NCBI RefSeq assembly: GCF_035325945.1
Contig: NZ_DAOKYX010000012.1
Coordinates: 12,948 to 76,947, forward strand
Direction of reading: 5' to 3'
Length of the DNA stretch: 64,000 nucleotides
DNA from: Parvibaculum sp035325945
Lineage (GTDB): Bacteria; Pseudomonadota; Alphaproteobacteria; Parvibaculales; Parvibaculaceae
The notes below the pieces were generated by a model. That model saw only the letters and a program-made list of their open reading frames with translations. It was not told the origin of the DNA and did no database searches. Of the stretch, positions 50,623 through 59,078 are shown one piece after another; the stretch's first letter is position 1; every line of letters starts with the position of its first letter. The position numbers and the translations under genes were made by a program.

Positions 50623-51126
50623 ATGGATGACGCCACCGCTCCCGATATCGGCGCGCGCTTCGTGCGCCTGCCCTCGGTCGCCGAACGAAAGCTTGGGGCC
50701 GACTACGCCGCCCCGATCCGTCTCGACCCGCGCATCCTCGAACAGATGCAGCAGACGATCCGGGACCTCGGCGCCCAATATGCGGGCACAATCAAGGCGC
50801 AGGTCGGCTCGCTCTTCGCCTTCATCGATGCTGCCTGCATGGCCGGATCGGCCGAGGCGCGCGGCCAGCTTTACAGCCTCGCCCATGAAGTGCGCGGCAT
50901 TGCGGGCACATTCGGCTTTGCCATCGTCGGACGCTTTGCGGACTCGCTCTGCCGCTATATGGAAACGCGCAAGTCGCTCGACCCGACCATCATGCGCTTC
51001 CATGTCGAGGCGATGTATGACGCCTTGCAGAACGCGGATTGCGATCCGGCGCTTGCCGACGAAACGCTCCGCTCGCTCGAAAGGCTCACCGAAGCCTCCA
51101 AGACCGACGAAAGATCCTACGGATGA
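50623..51126 (+). CDS. HPt-domain phosphotransfer protein
   Basis: A 167-residue protein. An HPt motif is centred on H88 in YSLAHEVRGIAGTFGFA, matching the consensus AHxxKGxxxxxG except that Arg replaces Lys. The surrounding helices fit the four-helix bundle. No receiver or kinase domain is fused. Its start is 12 bases after the first receiver gene and its stop overlaps the ATG of the second (ATGA). The gene order receiver-HPt-receiver points to a phosphorelay. Confidence 0.85.
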   Translation: MDDATAPDIGARFVRLPSVAERKLGADYAAPIRLDPRILEQMQQTIRDLGAQYAGTIKAQVGSLFAFIDAACMAGSAEARGQLYSLAHEVRGIAGTFGFAIVGRFADSLCRYMETRKSLDPTIMRFHVEAMYDALQNADCDPALADETLRSLERLTEASKTDERSYG

Positions 51127-51662
51127 ATAGCGGCCCGCCGGCGCAGCACGAGCTTCTGCGCTCGCTGAGAGTTCTCATCGTCGATGACAGCGCGGAGATG
51201 TGCCGGCTGCTTGTCGCGCTGTTCGCGACCATGGGCGCCGGCGACGTGGCCTGCGCGGCAAGCGGCGAGGAAGGGCTACGGCTTTTCGCCTCGGGCGACT
51301 TCGACCTCATCATCACGGACGGCACCATGCAGCCCATGGATGGCTACGAGATGACGCGGGCCATCCGCGCCATGAGCGAGACGAAAGGCGCGGGCGCCGA
51401 CCTGCCCGTGCTCATGATCTCCGGCCACAGGGACAAGGAACTCGTGACCCGCGCGCGCGACAATGGCGTGACCGATTACATCGTGAAGCCGGTCACAGCC
51501 GAGTTGCTCTATGAGCGCGTGCTGGCCGCCATCCTGAAGCCCATCCACCTTATCGAGATGGAGGGGTATCGCGGCCCTTCGCCGACGCGCCGCCTCGTGG
51601 CGCACAAGGCGGACATGCCTAGCGGGCAACCTCGTCGAGGAAGCGGGCAAGAAGCGGATTGA
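51123..51662 (+). CDS. Stand-alone receiver (CheY-like) protein, second
   Basis: A 179-residue receiver-only protein. Acidic pair D21-D22 in VLIVDDSAEM, D66 in DLIITDGTMQPMDG, S100 in MISGHRDK and K122 in IVKPV are intact. A C-terminal tail of about 45 residues is rich in Arg. Compared with the first receiver it shares the D(I/L)(V/I)ITD..M.PMDG block, so the pair are paralogues. Its last 44 bases overlap the end of a convergent hydrolase gene. Confidence 0.88.
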   Translation: MNSGPPAQHELLRSLRVLIVDDSAEMCRLLVALFATMGAGDVACAASGEEGLRLFASGDFDLIITDGTMQPMDGYEMTRAIRAMSETKGAGADLPVLMISGHRDKELVTRARDNGVTDYIVKPVTAELLYERVLAAILKPIHLIEMEGYRGPSPTRRLVAHKADMPSGQPRRGSGQEAD

Positions 51663-52437
51663 CCCGCTCCGGCGCCTGCCAGAACGGCATGTGGCCAAGC
51701 CCGTCGAGAATATGCACCTTGCCGTCCCAGAGGTTCCGGTAGGTGAGCGACGTCAGAAACGCATTGTTGACGAAGGGTTCGGCCCCGCCCGAAACGACGG
51801 CGAGCGGCTGGGGCGCGGTGGCGGCGATCTCGCGCCCGTCGAGATCCCGGCCTTCGATGATCGACTTGAGCATCAGCGGACGGAAACGGCCATCGGCGCG
51901 CATCTCCGCCTCGAGCATCCACGGCTCGAGTGGCACGCCCGCTCCCACGCCCGCCTGCGCCTGCGAGCGCGCCTCTTCCTCGGTAAAGCTCTCCTTGAAG
52001 GTGAGCCCCATATTGTCGGACGGCAGAAAGGCCGACTGCATGTCGCCTGTCCCCGCGGGCGGCGTGCCGGTGATCCATGCCGCCACCGTGCCCGGCCAGC
52101 GCGCCAGCAATTCGAGCGCGATATGGCCGCCGAGCGACCAGCCGACGATGACGGCGCGGCCAATGCCCCGCGCCTCGAGGAAAGCCATCGCCGCATCGGC
52201 AAAGCCGTGGATCGAATAGGTCGTTGCGGGGTCCGGCGCGTCGGAACTTTCGCCATGGCCCGGCAGGTCGAAGGCGATCAGGCGGTAGCGCCTGCCGATC
52301 TCGCTCTCGAACTGGCGGCCAAAATAGGTCTTGCAGGCCGAATTGCCGTGAATGAAGAGCACCGCTGGCCCCTCGCCCCCGGATTCGACCCAGGCGAGCC
52401 GGCCATGAGGCGTGTCCGCAAATCCCGATTTCCGCAT
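51619..52437 (-). CDS. Alpha/beta-fold hydrolase
   Basis: A 272-residue alpha/beta hydrolase. The nucleophile elbow is VIVGWSLGGHIALELL (Ser in GWSLGG), and the HGNSACKTYF oxyanion motif precedes it; the catalytic His lies near ILDGLGHMPFW. The substrate is unknown. It converges with the second receiver gene and overlaps it by 44 bases. Divergent from the di-iron gene, with about 250 bases between. Confidence 0.9.
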   Translation of the reverse strand: MRKSGFADTPHGRLAWVESGGEGPAVLFIHGNSACKTYFGRQFESEIGRRYRLIAFDLPGHGESSDAPDPATTYSIHGFADAAMAFLEARGIGRAVIVGWSLGGHIALELLARWPGTVAAWITGTPPAGTGDMQSAFLPSDNMGLTFKESFTEEEARSQAQAGVGAGVPLEPWMLEAEMRADGRFRPLMLKSIIEGRDLDGREIAATAPQPLAVVSGGAEPFVNNAFLTSLTYRNLWDGKVHILDGLGHMPFWQAPERVNPLLARFLDEVAR

Positions 52438-52527
52438 GTATTTTCTCTCCCCCGCTTGCCGTCAGAGCTTAGCCGTCCGCCGCGCTGCGATCCTCCGATT
52501 TCGGCGCCCTGCCCTGCCGGTACAAAA

Positions 52528-52545
52528 AATGACATGAGCGTCATT
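52528..52545. promoter_or_regulatory. TGAC-N6-GTCA dyad upstream of the di-iron gene promoter
   Basis: AATGAC (52528-52533) and GTCATT (52540-52545) form an inverted repeat flanked by A and T runs, ending six bases before the -35 TTGCAT. It can be read as a bidirectional terminator for the convergent-side gene or as an operator. The symmetric TGACATGAGCGTCA core makes an operator plausible. Confidence 0.5.
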
Positions 52546-52550
52546 ATTTT

Positions 52551-52596
52551 TTGCATCCATTAACCCTCCACGTTATATTGATACTCAATGAGGGTT
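52551..52596 (+). promoter_or_regulatory. Promoter of the di-iron gene with flanking inverted repeat
   Basis: -35 TTGCAT (52551-52556), 17-base spacer, -10 TATATT (52574-52579). An inverted repeat AACCCTC (52562-52568) and GAGGGTT (52590-52596) brackets the -10 and the predicted start point, a good position for an operator. The 92-base leader precedes the gene start at 52688. Confidence 0.6.
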
Positions 52597-52687
52597 GGAC
52601 GCCGCGCCCGCCTCGTTCGGTCGAGTTCCGCCCCAGTGAAGACGAAGACGTCAAACCAAGGAAGCCATTCGGGCCTGGAGGAGGAAC

Positions 52688-53821
52688 ATGACCAACACTG
52701 AGACGAACCTGACCGTCGATCCGGCATACGAAGCCGTAGCCCCCGACGATTTTCCCTCGATGATGGATGTTGAGCGCTACGGCAAGCGCTCGACGGCGTT
52801 CGACAAGATCATCTCGGCGACGCACGATCATTTCTGGGATCCGATGGACAAGAAGTACATCGACTTCTCCCAGCCCTTCGACATGGAAAACGAGTATCTG
52901 ATCGACCCCGCGCAGAATACCGATCTCAAGACCGCGGTGGCCGACAAGCTCGACGAGAAGCAGAAGATCAAGCTCGTCAATCTCGACGTTCAGTGGTCGC
53001 TTTCCTCGATCCTTCATGGCGAAGCCGGCGCGCTCGCGCTCTCGGCCTCGCTCTGCCACATTCTCCGCGATCCGGGCGCGCAGGAATATGCCGCCAACCA
53101 GACCCGCGAGGAAGCGCGCCACGTCGCGGGCTTCTCGAACTACATCAAGGCCCGCTGGGGCAAGCCCGTGCCGGTGGGCCCCGCGCTCGGCAACATCCTC
53201 ACCGAGCTCGTTCTCTCGCCGCTCGTCTGGAAGAAGATCGTCGGCATGCAGATGCTCGTCGAAGGCCTCGCCATGGGCGCTTTCGCGACCTTCTACAAGA
53301 TCAGCCGCGACCCGCTGATGGTGAAGCTCATGCAGCTCACCATGACGGACGAGGCGTTCCACCACAAGTTCGGCAAGATCTGGGCCGACAAGACCATCCC
53401 CAACCTCAATCCGGCCGAGCGCGACCAGATCGAGGACTGGGCCTGGCACGTCTTCGAGGTTCTGCTCTACAACCTCGGCAGCCCCGAGCAGAAGAAGCAC
53501 ATCTACACCGCCGTCGGTCTCGACTGGGAGTGGGTGCAGGGCGCGTTCATGGAAGCGCTGACGGACGTCAACATCCGGCAGGAGATGCAGGAGACGACGA
53601 ACATCTTCCGTGTGCTGATCAAGACGCTGCTCAAGGCGGGCATCATCACGAACCGCACCGCCGGCAACTACGCCGCCTTCATCGACATGAAGGAACTTCA
53701 CCTCGAAGGTGACCGCATGGTCGGCGACGACATCGCCGAGGAAGGCATCAAGTACCTTCTGCAGATCAACGGCCAGGGCAACCGCGACTACTCGCTCGAC
53801 AAGATGTCGGCGGCCGAGTAA
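52688..53821 (+). CDS. Ferritin-like di-iron protein of unknown function
   Basis: A 377-residue soluble protein. Four helices carry a complete carboxylate-bridged di-iron set: E112 (in HGEAGAL), E142 and H145 (in TREEARHV), E192 (in VEGLAMG) and E222 and H225 (in TDEAFHH). This order (E, ExxH, E, ExxH) is that of ferritin-like oxygenases and ribonucleotide reductase R2-like proteins. AurF-type N-oxygenases are one possibility, but I cannot name the substrate. The start ATG at 52688 has a GGAGGAGG site. It is transcribed alone, with a strong terminator after the stop. Confidence 0.82.
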   Translation: MTNTETNLTVDPAYEAVAPDDFPSMMDVERYGKRSTAFDKIISATHDHFWDPMDKKYIDFSQPFDMENEYLIDPAQNTDLKTAVADKLDEKQKIKLVNLDVQWSLSSILHGEAGALALSASLCHILRDPGAQEYAANQTREEARHVAGFSNYIKARWGKPVPVGPALGNILTELVLSPLVWKKIVGMQMLVEGLAMGAFATFYKISRDPLMVKLMQLTMTDEAFHHKFGKIWADKTIPNLNPAERDQIEDWAWHVFEVLLYNLGSPEQKKHIYTAVGLDWEWVQGAFMEALTDVNIRQEMQETTNIFRVLIKTLLKAGIITNRTAGNYAAFIDMKELHLEGDRMVGDDIAEEGIKYLLQINGQGNRDYSLDKMSAAE

Positions 53822-53845
53822 TCGCACTGCCGAACGAAACGAACG

Positions 53846-53873
53846 GGGCGGCACCTTCGGGTGCCGCCCTTTT
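53846..53873 (+). terminator. Rho-independent terminator after the di-iron gene
   Basis: GGGCGGCACC (53846-53855) and GGTGCCGCCC (53860-53869) form a perfect 10-bp stem with a TTCG tetraloop, followed by TTTT. It ends transcription 25 bases after the stop. Confidence 0.95.
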
Positions 53874-53987
53874 CGTTTGCGACGCCGCAATCCCGCTGGC
53901 GGCAAGCGCCGTTCCCCGTCCCGTGCATGTAAAACAGATCGGCCGGAGCCCGCGCGCCTTGCTGACATTGCTGTAACGAGCGGGCCA

Positions 53988-54087
53988 NNNNNNNNNNNNN
54001 NNNNNNNNNNNNNNNNNNNNNNNNNNNNNNNNNNNNNNNNNNNNNNNNNNNNNNNNNNNNNNNNNNNNNNNNNNNNNNNNNNNNNNN
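53988..54087. other. Assembly gap of 100 N
   Basis: Exactly 100 undetermined bases, the conventional filler for a gap of unknown size between contigs. The flanks (53874-53987 and 54088-54184) hold no coding sequence, so genes may be missing here. The order of genes across this point depends on scaffolding. Confidence 0.98.
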
Positions 54088-54184
54088 AGGCGCGTGACGC
54101 GCCGGACTTTCAATGTAATATGCCTTCCAAAATCAAATCCGGCCTTGAAGGCCGATAAAATCAAAAAACTTCGGGAGGAAGTCC

Positions 54185-55795
54185 ATGCCTTGGAATTTCG
54201 GCGACATTCTCGACGCCATTGCGCCGGTCCTGCCTCAGGACGCGCCGGCTTTCGCGCATCTCGACCGCACCATCACCTGGGGCGAGTCGACGCGCCGCAC
54301 GAACAATCTCGCCCGCGCCCTGATCGAACGCGGCGCGAAACCGGGCGACAAGGTTGCCTTCTACATGCGCAACCGGCCGGAATACATGGAACTCCTCAAC
54401 GCCTGCTTCAAGGCGCGGCTGACGCAGGTGAACGTCAACTATCGCTACAAGGCCGAGGAAGTCTTCTACATCTTCGACAATTCGGACGCGCAGACCGTCG
54501 TCTATGGCTCCGAGTTCCGCGACATCATCGAGGAGCTTCGTCCGCGGCTGAAGAAGGTTGGCACCTTCATCGAGGTGAGCGATTCGAACGACATCGCTCC
54601 CTTTGCGGAGCGCTATGAAACGCTCGCCGAAACGGGCTCCGGCGAAAGGCTCGATATCAAGCGCTCGCCCGACGATCTTCTCTTCATCTACACCGGCGGC
54701 ACGACCGGCATGCCCAAGGGCGTGATGTGGCGGCATGACGACCTGCGCGAAATCCAGCTCGCCGCCGGCCGCAAGCTCGGCCCCGTGCCCGAAACGATGG
54801 ATGCGCTCGTCGAGGCGATCAAGGCCATGGGCCCGGCGGGCCCGCATCTTCCTGCCTGCCCGCTCATGCACGGCACCGGGCTTCTGAGCTCGCTCAACGT
54901 GGTGATGAGCGGCGGCTGCATTGTCACCCTCGAAAGTCCCTCGCTCGACCCGGAGGAGCTCTGGGCGGCCGTGGAGCGCCACAAGGTACAGACGATCGCG
55001 ATCGTCGGCGACGCCTTCGCCAAGCCGATGCTCCGCGCGCTGGAGGAAGCGCCCGGCAAATACGACCTGTCGAGCGTCGTGACCATCGTTTCCTCTGGCG
55101 TCATGTGGTCGACGGAAGTGAAGCGCGGCCTGCTGAAGCACATTCCGCAGGGCATCATGACGGACAGCTTCGGCGCCTCGGAGGGCATCGGCTTCGGCGC
55201 CTCGATGATGACGGCGGCGGGCGAAATCCAGACGGCGAAATTCCAGATCGGCGACCGCTGCAAGGTCTTCGACGAAAACGACCAGCCAGTCGAGCCCGGC
55301 AGCGGCAAGCCCGGCATCATCGCCATGGCGGCGCCCATCCCCGTCGGCTACTACAAGGACGAGGAAAAGACGGCCAAGACCTTCCGCACGATCAATGGCG
55401 AACGCTACTCGATCCCCGGTGACTGGTGCACGGTCGAGGCGGACGGAACGCTGACGCTTCTCGGCCGCGGCTCGGTCTGCATCAATACGGCAGGCGAGAA
55501 GGTCTATCCCGAGGAAGTCGAGGAAGCGCTGAAGACCCATCCCGCCGTCGACGATGCGCTCGTCATCGGGCTTCCCGACGAGAAATGGGGACAGGCCGTC
55601 ACCGGCGTCGTCAAGATCGCCAGCGGCCAGAGCTTCGACGAGGCGGAGCTGCGCGCCCATGTGCGCGAACAGCTCGCGGGCTACAAGACGCCGAAGCGCA
55701 TCATCATCGGCGCCGTTCCCTTCCGCGCGCCGAACGGCAAGGCCGATTACAAGGGCGTGACCGAGTTCGCGAAGCAGGAACTTGGCATGGCCTGA
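54185..55795 (+). CDS. AMP-dependent acyl-CoA synthetase
   Basis: A 536-residue AMP-binding enzyme. The nucleotide motif is YTGGTTGMPKGVMWRHDDL, the adenylate-binding GASEGIGFGASM follows, and the hinge region DWCTVEADGTLTLLGRGS is complete. The C-terminal EVEEALKTHPAVDDALVIGL and catalytic Lys in NGKADYKG are also seen. FadD-like; the substrate is likely a fatty or cyclic acid. A GGGAGG site precedes the ATG. The next genes are a SnoaL-like protein and two acyl-CoA dehydrogenases in the same direction, which suggests a catabolic cluster. Confidence 0.92.
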   Translation: MPWNFGDILDAIAPVLPQDAPAFAHLDRTITWGESTRRTNNLARALIERGAKPGDKVAFYMRNRPEYMELLNACFKARLTQVNVNYRYKAEEVFYIFDNSDAQTVVYGSEFRDIIEELRPRLKKVGTFIEVSDSNDIAPFAERYETLAETGSGERLDIKRSPDDLLFIYTGGTTGMPKGVMWRHDDLREIQLAAGRKLGPVPETMDALVEAIKAMGPAGPHLPACPLMHGTGLLSSLNVVMSGGCIVTLESPSLDPEELWAAVERHKVQTIAIVGDAFAKPMLRALEEAPGKYDLSSVVTIVSSGVMWSTEVKRGLLKHIPQGIMTDSFGASEGIGFGASMMTAAGEIQTAKFQIGDRCKVFDENDQPVEPGSGKPGIIAMAAPIPVGYYKDEEKTAKTFRTINGERYSIPGDWCTVEADGTLTLLGRGSVCINTAGEKVYPEEVEEALKTHPAVDDALVIGLPDEKWGQAVTGVVKIASGQSFDEAELRAHVREQLAGYKTPKRIIIGAVPFRAPNGKADYKGVTEFAKQELGMA

Positions 55796-55876
55796 CCCTC
55801 CCCTATCGGGACACATGAACGACGAGACGTCATGGCCGGCCTGTCCGGCCATGACGCGAATACAGGGGAGCAAGTC

Positions 55877-56356
55877 ATGAACCAGGACGAATTCGCAGCG
55901 CTTCTCGCGCGTTTCTCTGCCGCCGCCACCGCGGGCGATGGCAAGGCTTTCGCCGAATGTTTCACCCAGGATGCGGTCTATCACGACTACATCTATGGCG
56001 ATCACAAGGGCCGCGCCGAGATCGCGCATATGCTGACGGAGCTCTTCCATCGCGATGCGCGCGATTATGACTGGCGGATGATCGATCCCGTCTGCAACGG
56101 CGATCTCGGCTATGCGTGGTCGCTGTCGAAATTCACCTCGACGCTCCCTGCCTATGAAGGCAACGAGATCGTCATCGACGGCATGAGCCGCTTTGAGCTC
56201 AGGGACGGGCTCATCAGCGACTATCGCGAAAGCGTCAATGGCGGTGTCGCCATGGCGCAGCTCGGCGTCGAGGAGCCGCGTCTGGTCGGCGTCCTGCGCA
56301 AATGGGCGCGCCAGCTTCGCGCCCGCCCCGAGGTGCAGGCTTACCTCAAATCCTGA
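55877..56356 (+). CDS. SnoaL/NTF2-like protein
   Basis: A 159-residue alpha+beta barrel protein of the NTF2-like superfamily. Blocks are AAATAGDGKAFAECFTQDAV (the usual N-terminal helix), YGDHKGRAEIAHML and FELRDGLISDYRE. Members include ketosteroid isomerase-like and SnoaL polyketide cyclase enzymes, as well as inactive carriers. The substrate is unknown. It lies between the acyl-CoA ligase and the dehydrogenases, so it could act on a cyclic or oxo acyl-CoA intermediate. Confidence 0.78.
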   Translation: MNQDEFAALLARFSAAATAGDGKAFAECFTQDAVYHDYIYGDHKGRAEIAHMLTELFHRDARDYDWRMIDPVCNGDLGYAWSLSKFTSTLPAYEGNEIVIDGMSRFELRDGLISDYRESVNGGVAMAQLGVEEPRLVGVLRKWARQLRARPEVQAYLKS

Positions 56357-56488
56357 TGCCGTTCCTGCCAATATTCGCGGCAGGCTTGATTTGACAGCCG
56401 CCACGCGGTCATTGGCAATTGCCTCGGCCGACGCTGCTGATATTCTGTGACAACCTAAGTATTACAGGCGACAAACGAGGAAGCACCA

Positions 56489-57676
56489 ATGGAACCGCTC
56501 GAGAAGTTCCGGCAGGAAACGCGCGAATGGCTGGAGGCGAACTGTCCGCCCTCCATGCGCACGCCGATGCCCGAGGATGAAACGCCCTGGGGCGGACGCA
56601 ATGCGCGATGGAAAAATCCGGATTCCAAGGTCTGGCTCGACCGCATGGCGAGCCGCGGCTGGACCGCGCCGACCTGGCCGAAGGAATATGGCGGCGGCGG
56701 TCTCAGCAAGGAAGAGAACCTCGTTCTCCAGCAGGAAATGCGGCGCATCAAGGCGCGCCAGCCTCTTTCGAGCTTCGGTATCTGGATGCTCGGGCCGGCG
56801 CTTCTCGAATTCGCCAATGAGGAACAGAAGCGCGAGCACCTGCCGCCCATCGTGCGCGGCGAGATCCGCTGGTGCCAGGGCTATTCGGAACCGGGTGCCG
56901 GCTCCGACCTCGCCGGCCTGCAGACGAAGTGCGAGGACAAGGGCGACCACTATCTCATCAACGGCCAGAAAATCTGGACCTCCTACGCCGACAAGGCCGA
57001 CTGGATCTTCTGCCTCGTCCGCACGGATTCGACGAAGAAGCATGAAGGCATCAGCTTCATCCTCTTCGACATGACGACACCGGGCGTCGAGGCGCGCCCC
57101 ATCACCATGATTTCCGGCGCCTCGCCCTTCTGCGAAACCTTCTTCACCGATGTGAAGGTGCCTAAGAAGAATCTCGTCGGCGAGCTGAACAAGGGCTGGA
57201 CGATCGCCAAGCGCCTGCTTCAGCACGAGCGCGACATGATTTCCGGCATGGGCCTCGGCTCCGGCGTCGGAAGCTCGGCAAGTCTCGAATCGCTGGCCAA
57301 GGATTATTTCGGCGAAGCGAATGGCCGCGTGGCATCGGCCGCGCTGCGCGAGCGCATCGCCCAGCAGAAGATGGACGGCAAGGCTTTCGCGCTCACGCTT
57401 CAGCGCACCGCCGAGGAAGCGAAGGCGGGCACGGGCACCGGCGCGGCCTCCTCGATCTTCAAATATTACGGCACCGAGCTCAACAAGCGCCGCTACGAGC
57501 TCATGCTCGAAATTCTCGGCACGCAGGCGCTCGGCTGGGAAGGCGAAGGCTTCAGCAACGAGGAAATCGGCATCACCCGTTCCTGGCTGCGCTCCAAGGG
57601 CAACTCCATCGAGGGTGGCACATCCGAAGTGCAGCTCAACGTGGTGGCCAAGCGCGTGCTCGGCCTGCCGGACTGA
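56489..57676 (+). CDS. Acyl-CoA dehydrogenase, first of a pair
   Basis: A 395-residue FAD enzyme. The flavin-binding WCQGYSEPGAGSDLAGLQ and NGQKIWTSYADKADWIFCLV are complete. Near the C-terminus SIEGGTSEVQLNVVAKRVLG includes a Glu at the usual catalytic-base position. It starts after a GAGG site and is followed, 82 bases later, by a second, dissimilar dehydrogenase. It is probably involved in oxidation of an alpha-branched or cyclic acyl-CoA with the nearby ligase. Confidence 0.92.
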   Translation: MEPLEKFRQETREWLEANCPPSMRTPMPEDETPWGGRNARWKNPDSKVWLDRMASRGWTAPTWPKEYGGGGLSKEENLVLQQEMRRIKARQPLSSFGIWMLGPALLEFANEEQKREHLPPIVRGEIRWCQGYSEPGAGSDLAGLQTKCEDKGDHYLINGQKIWTSYADKADWIFCLVRTDSTKKHEGISFILFDMTTPGVEARPITMISGASPFCETFFTDVKVPKKNLVGELNKGWTIAKRLLQHERDMISGMGLGSGVGSSASLESLAKDYFGEANGRVASAALRERIAQQKMDGKAFALTLQRTAEEAKAGTGTGAASSIFKYYGTELNKRRYELMLEILGTQALGWEGEGFSNEEIGITRSWLRSKGNSIEGGTSEVQLNVVAKRVLGLPD

Positions 57677-57758
57677 ACCGGGCAAGCCGCGCTCCCTCGC
57701 AAGGTGAGCGCGGCGCCCTCCTCCCGCTTTCAACCAGAAAATCAAAGAGTCGAATTCG

Positions 57759-58898
57759 ATGGCACTGGCACTCACCGAGGAGCAACAGCTTCTACGCGAT
57801 ACGGCGACGCAGTTCTTTCAGGAGCGCGTTCCGATCGCCAATCTGCGCAAGCTCAGGGATACGAACGACCCCGCCGGCTTCGATCGCGACATCTGGAAAG
57901 AGATGTCCAATCTCGGCTTCGCCGGCATTCTGATTTCCGAGAAATATGGCGGTTCCGATTTCGGCCCCGTCGGCCTCGGCCTCGTGCTCGAACAGGCAGG
58001 CCGCACGCTCGCCGCAAGCCCGCTCATCTCGACGGTTCTGCTTTGCGGTTCGGCCGTGCAGCTCGCCGGCAGCGCGACGCAGCGCCAGGAAATCCTCTCC
58101 GCCATCGCGGCTGGCGAACTCATCATGGCGCTCGCGCTCGAAGAAGGGCCGCACCACAACCCGGCGCATATCGCGACGCGCGCCGTCGGCGAGGGCTCGT
58201 CCTTCCGCATCAGCGGCAGGAAGACCTTCGTGCTCGACGGGCATGTCGCCGACCGGCTCATCGTCGCGGCGCGCACCTCCGGCAACGTCAATGACAAGTC
58301 CGGCGTGACGCTCTTTCTCGTCGATCCCAAGGCGCAGGGCGTGAAGATCACGCGCACGCATATGGTCGACAGCCGTAACGCCGCCAATGTCGAGTTCGAC
58401 AATGTGATCGTGCGCGCGGACAGCGTGCTCGGCTCGGTCGATGGCGGCAACGACGTGCTCGAGCAGGTTCTCGACATCGCGCGCATCGGCCTTTCCGCGG
58501 AGATGCTCGGCCTCGTTCAGGCGGTCTTCGACCAGACGCTCGACTATCTGAAGGAGCGCAAGCAGTTCGGCGTCACCATCGGCTCGTTCCAGGCGCTGAA
58601 GCATCGCGCCGCCGTGATGTTCTCCGAGATCGAGCTTTGCCGCTCCGTCGTGCTCGACGGCCTGTCCGCGCTCGAGGCGCGGCGCAACGACGTGCCGCAG
58701 GCCGCGAGTCTCGCCAAGGCGCGGCTTTCGGATACGGCCCGCCTCCTCACCAATGAAGGCCTGCAGATGCATGGCGGCATGGGCATGACCGATCAGTTCG
58801 ACATCGGTCTTTACATGAAGCGGGCCCGCGTGGCGGCCGCGACCTTCGGCGACGCGAATTTCCACCGCGATCGCTACGCGACGCTCGAAGGCTTCTGA
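57759..58898 (+). CDS. Acyl-CoA dehydrogenase, second of a pair
   Basis: A 379-residue dehydrogenase-fold protein. The N-terminal domain starts LTEEQQLLRDTATQFFQERV, and the C-terminal helices include KQFGVTIGSFQALKHRAAVM and MHGGMGMTDQFDIGLYMKRA. The position where the catalytic Glu usually sits (xEGT) reads FGDANFH, so the Glu appears to be absent. It shares little with the neighbour copy, consistent with the two subunits of an alpha2beta2 enzyme as in steroid side-chain dehydrogenases. Both are in one direction, with no terminator seen between. Confidence 0.9.
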   Translation: MALALTEEQQLLRDTATQFFQERVPIANLRKLRDTNDPAGFDRDIWKEMSNLGFAGILISEKYGGSDFGPVGLGLVLEQAGRTLAASPLISTVLLCGSAVQLAGSATQRQEILSAIAAGELIMALALEEGPHHNPAHIATRAVGEGSSFRISGRKTFVLDGHVADRLIVAARTSGNVNDKSGVTLFLVDPKAQGVKITRTHMVDSRNAANVEFDNVIVRADSVLGSVDGGNDVLEQVLDIARIGLSAEMLGLVQAVFDQTLDYLKERKQFGVTIGSFQALKHRAAVMFSEIELCRSVVLDGLSALEARRNDVPQAASLAKARLSDTARLLTNEGLQMHGGMGMTDQFDIGLYMKRARVAAATFGDANFHRDRYATLEGF

Positions 58899-58996
58899 TC
58901 CGGGCGTAATCCCGCCGCAATTTGTCCGAATTGTGGCGGGAGCGGCCTCGGCCCGCCGGAATACGGGTAACGGTTTGTAATTTAATGCGCGCTTTC

Positions 58997-59023
58997 TTGA
59001 CACCGCCAGCAGAGCGGTATGAG
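58997..59023 (+). promoter_or_regulatory. Possible promoter of the small exported protein
   Basis: TTGACA (58997-59002) is a consensus -35. A -10-like TATGAG at 59018-59023 gives a 15-base spacer, which is short. It lies 56 bases before the predicted start. Confidence 0.4.
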
Positions 59024-59078
59024 CTTGCGCCAACGCACTTCTCTCACGAGAGAATTTTATCGATTCGGGAGTGACGAC

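Noticed and set aside
54161..56404. A 747-codon open frame on the minus strand opposite the acyl-CoA ligase and SnoaL genes
   Set aside because: It lies antisense to clearly homologous genes, and its composition (Arg, Gly, Ala, His rich) is that expected from a high-GC complement. It has no domain.
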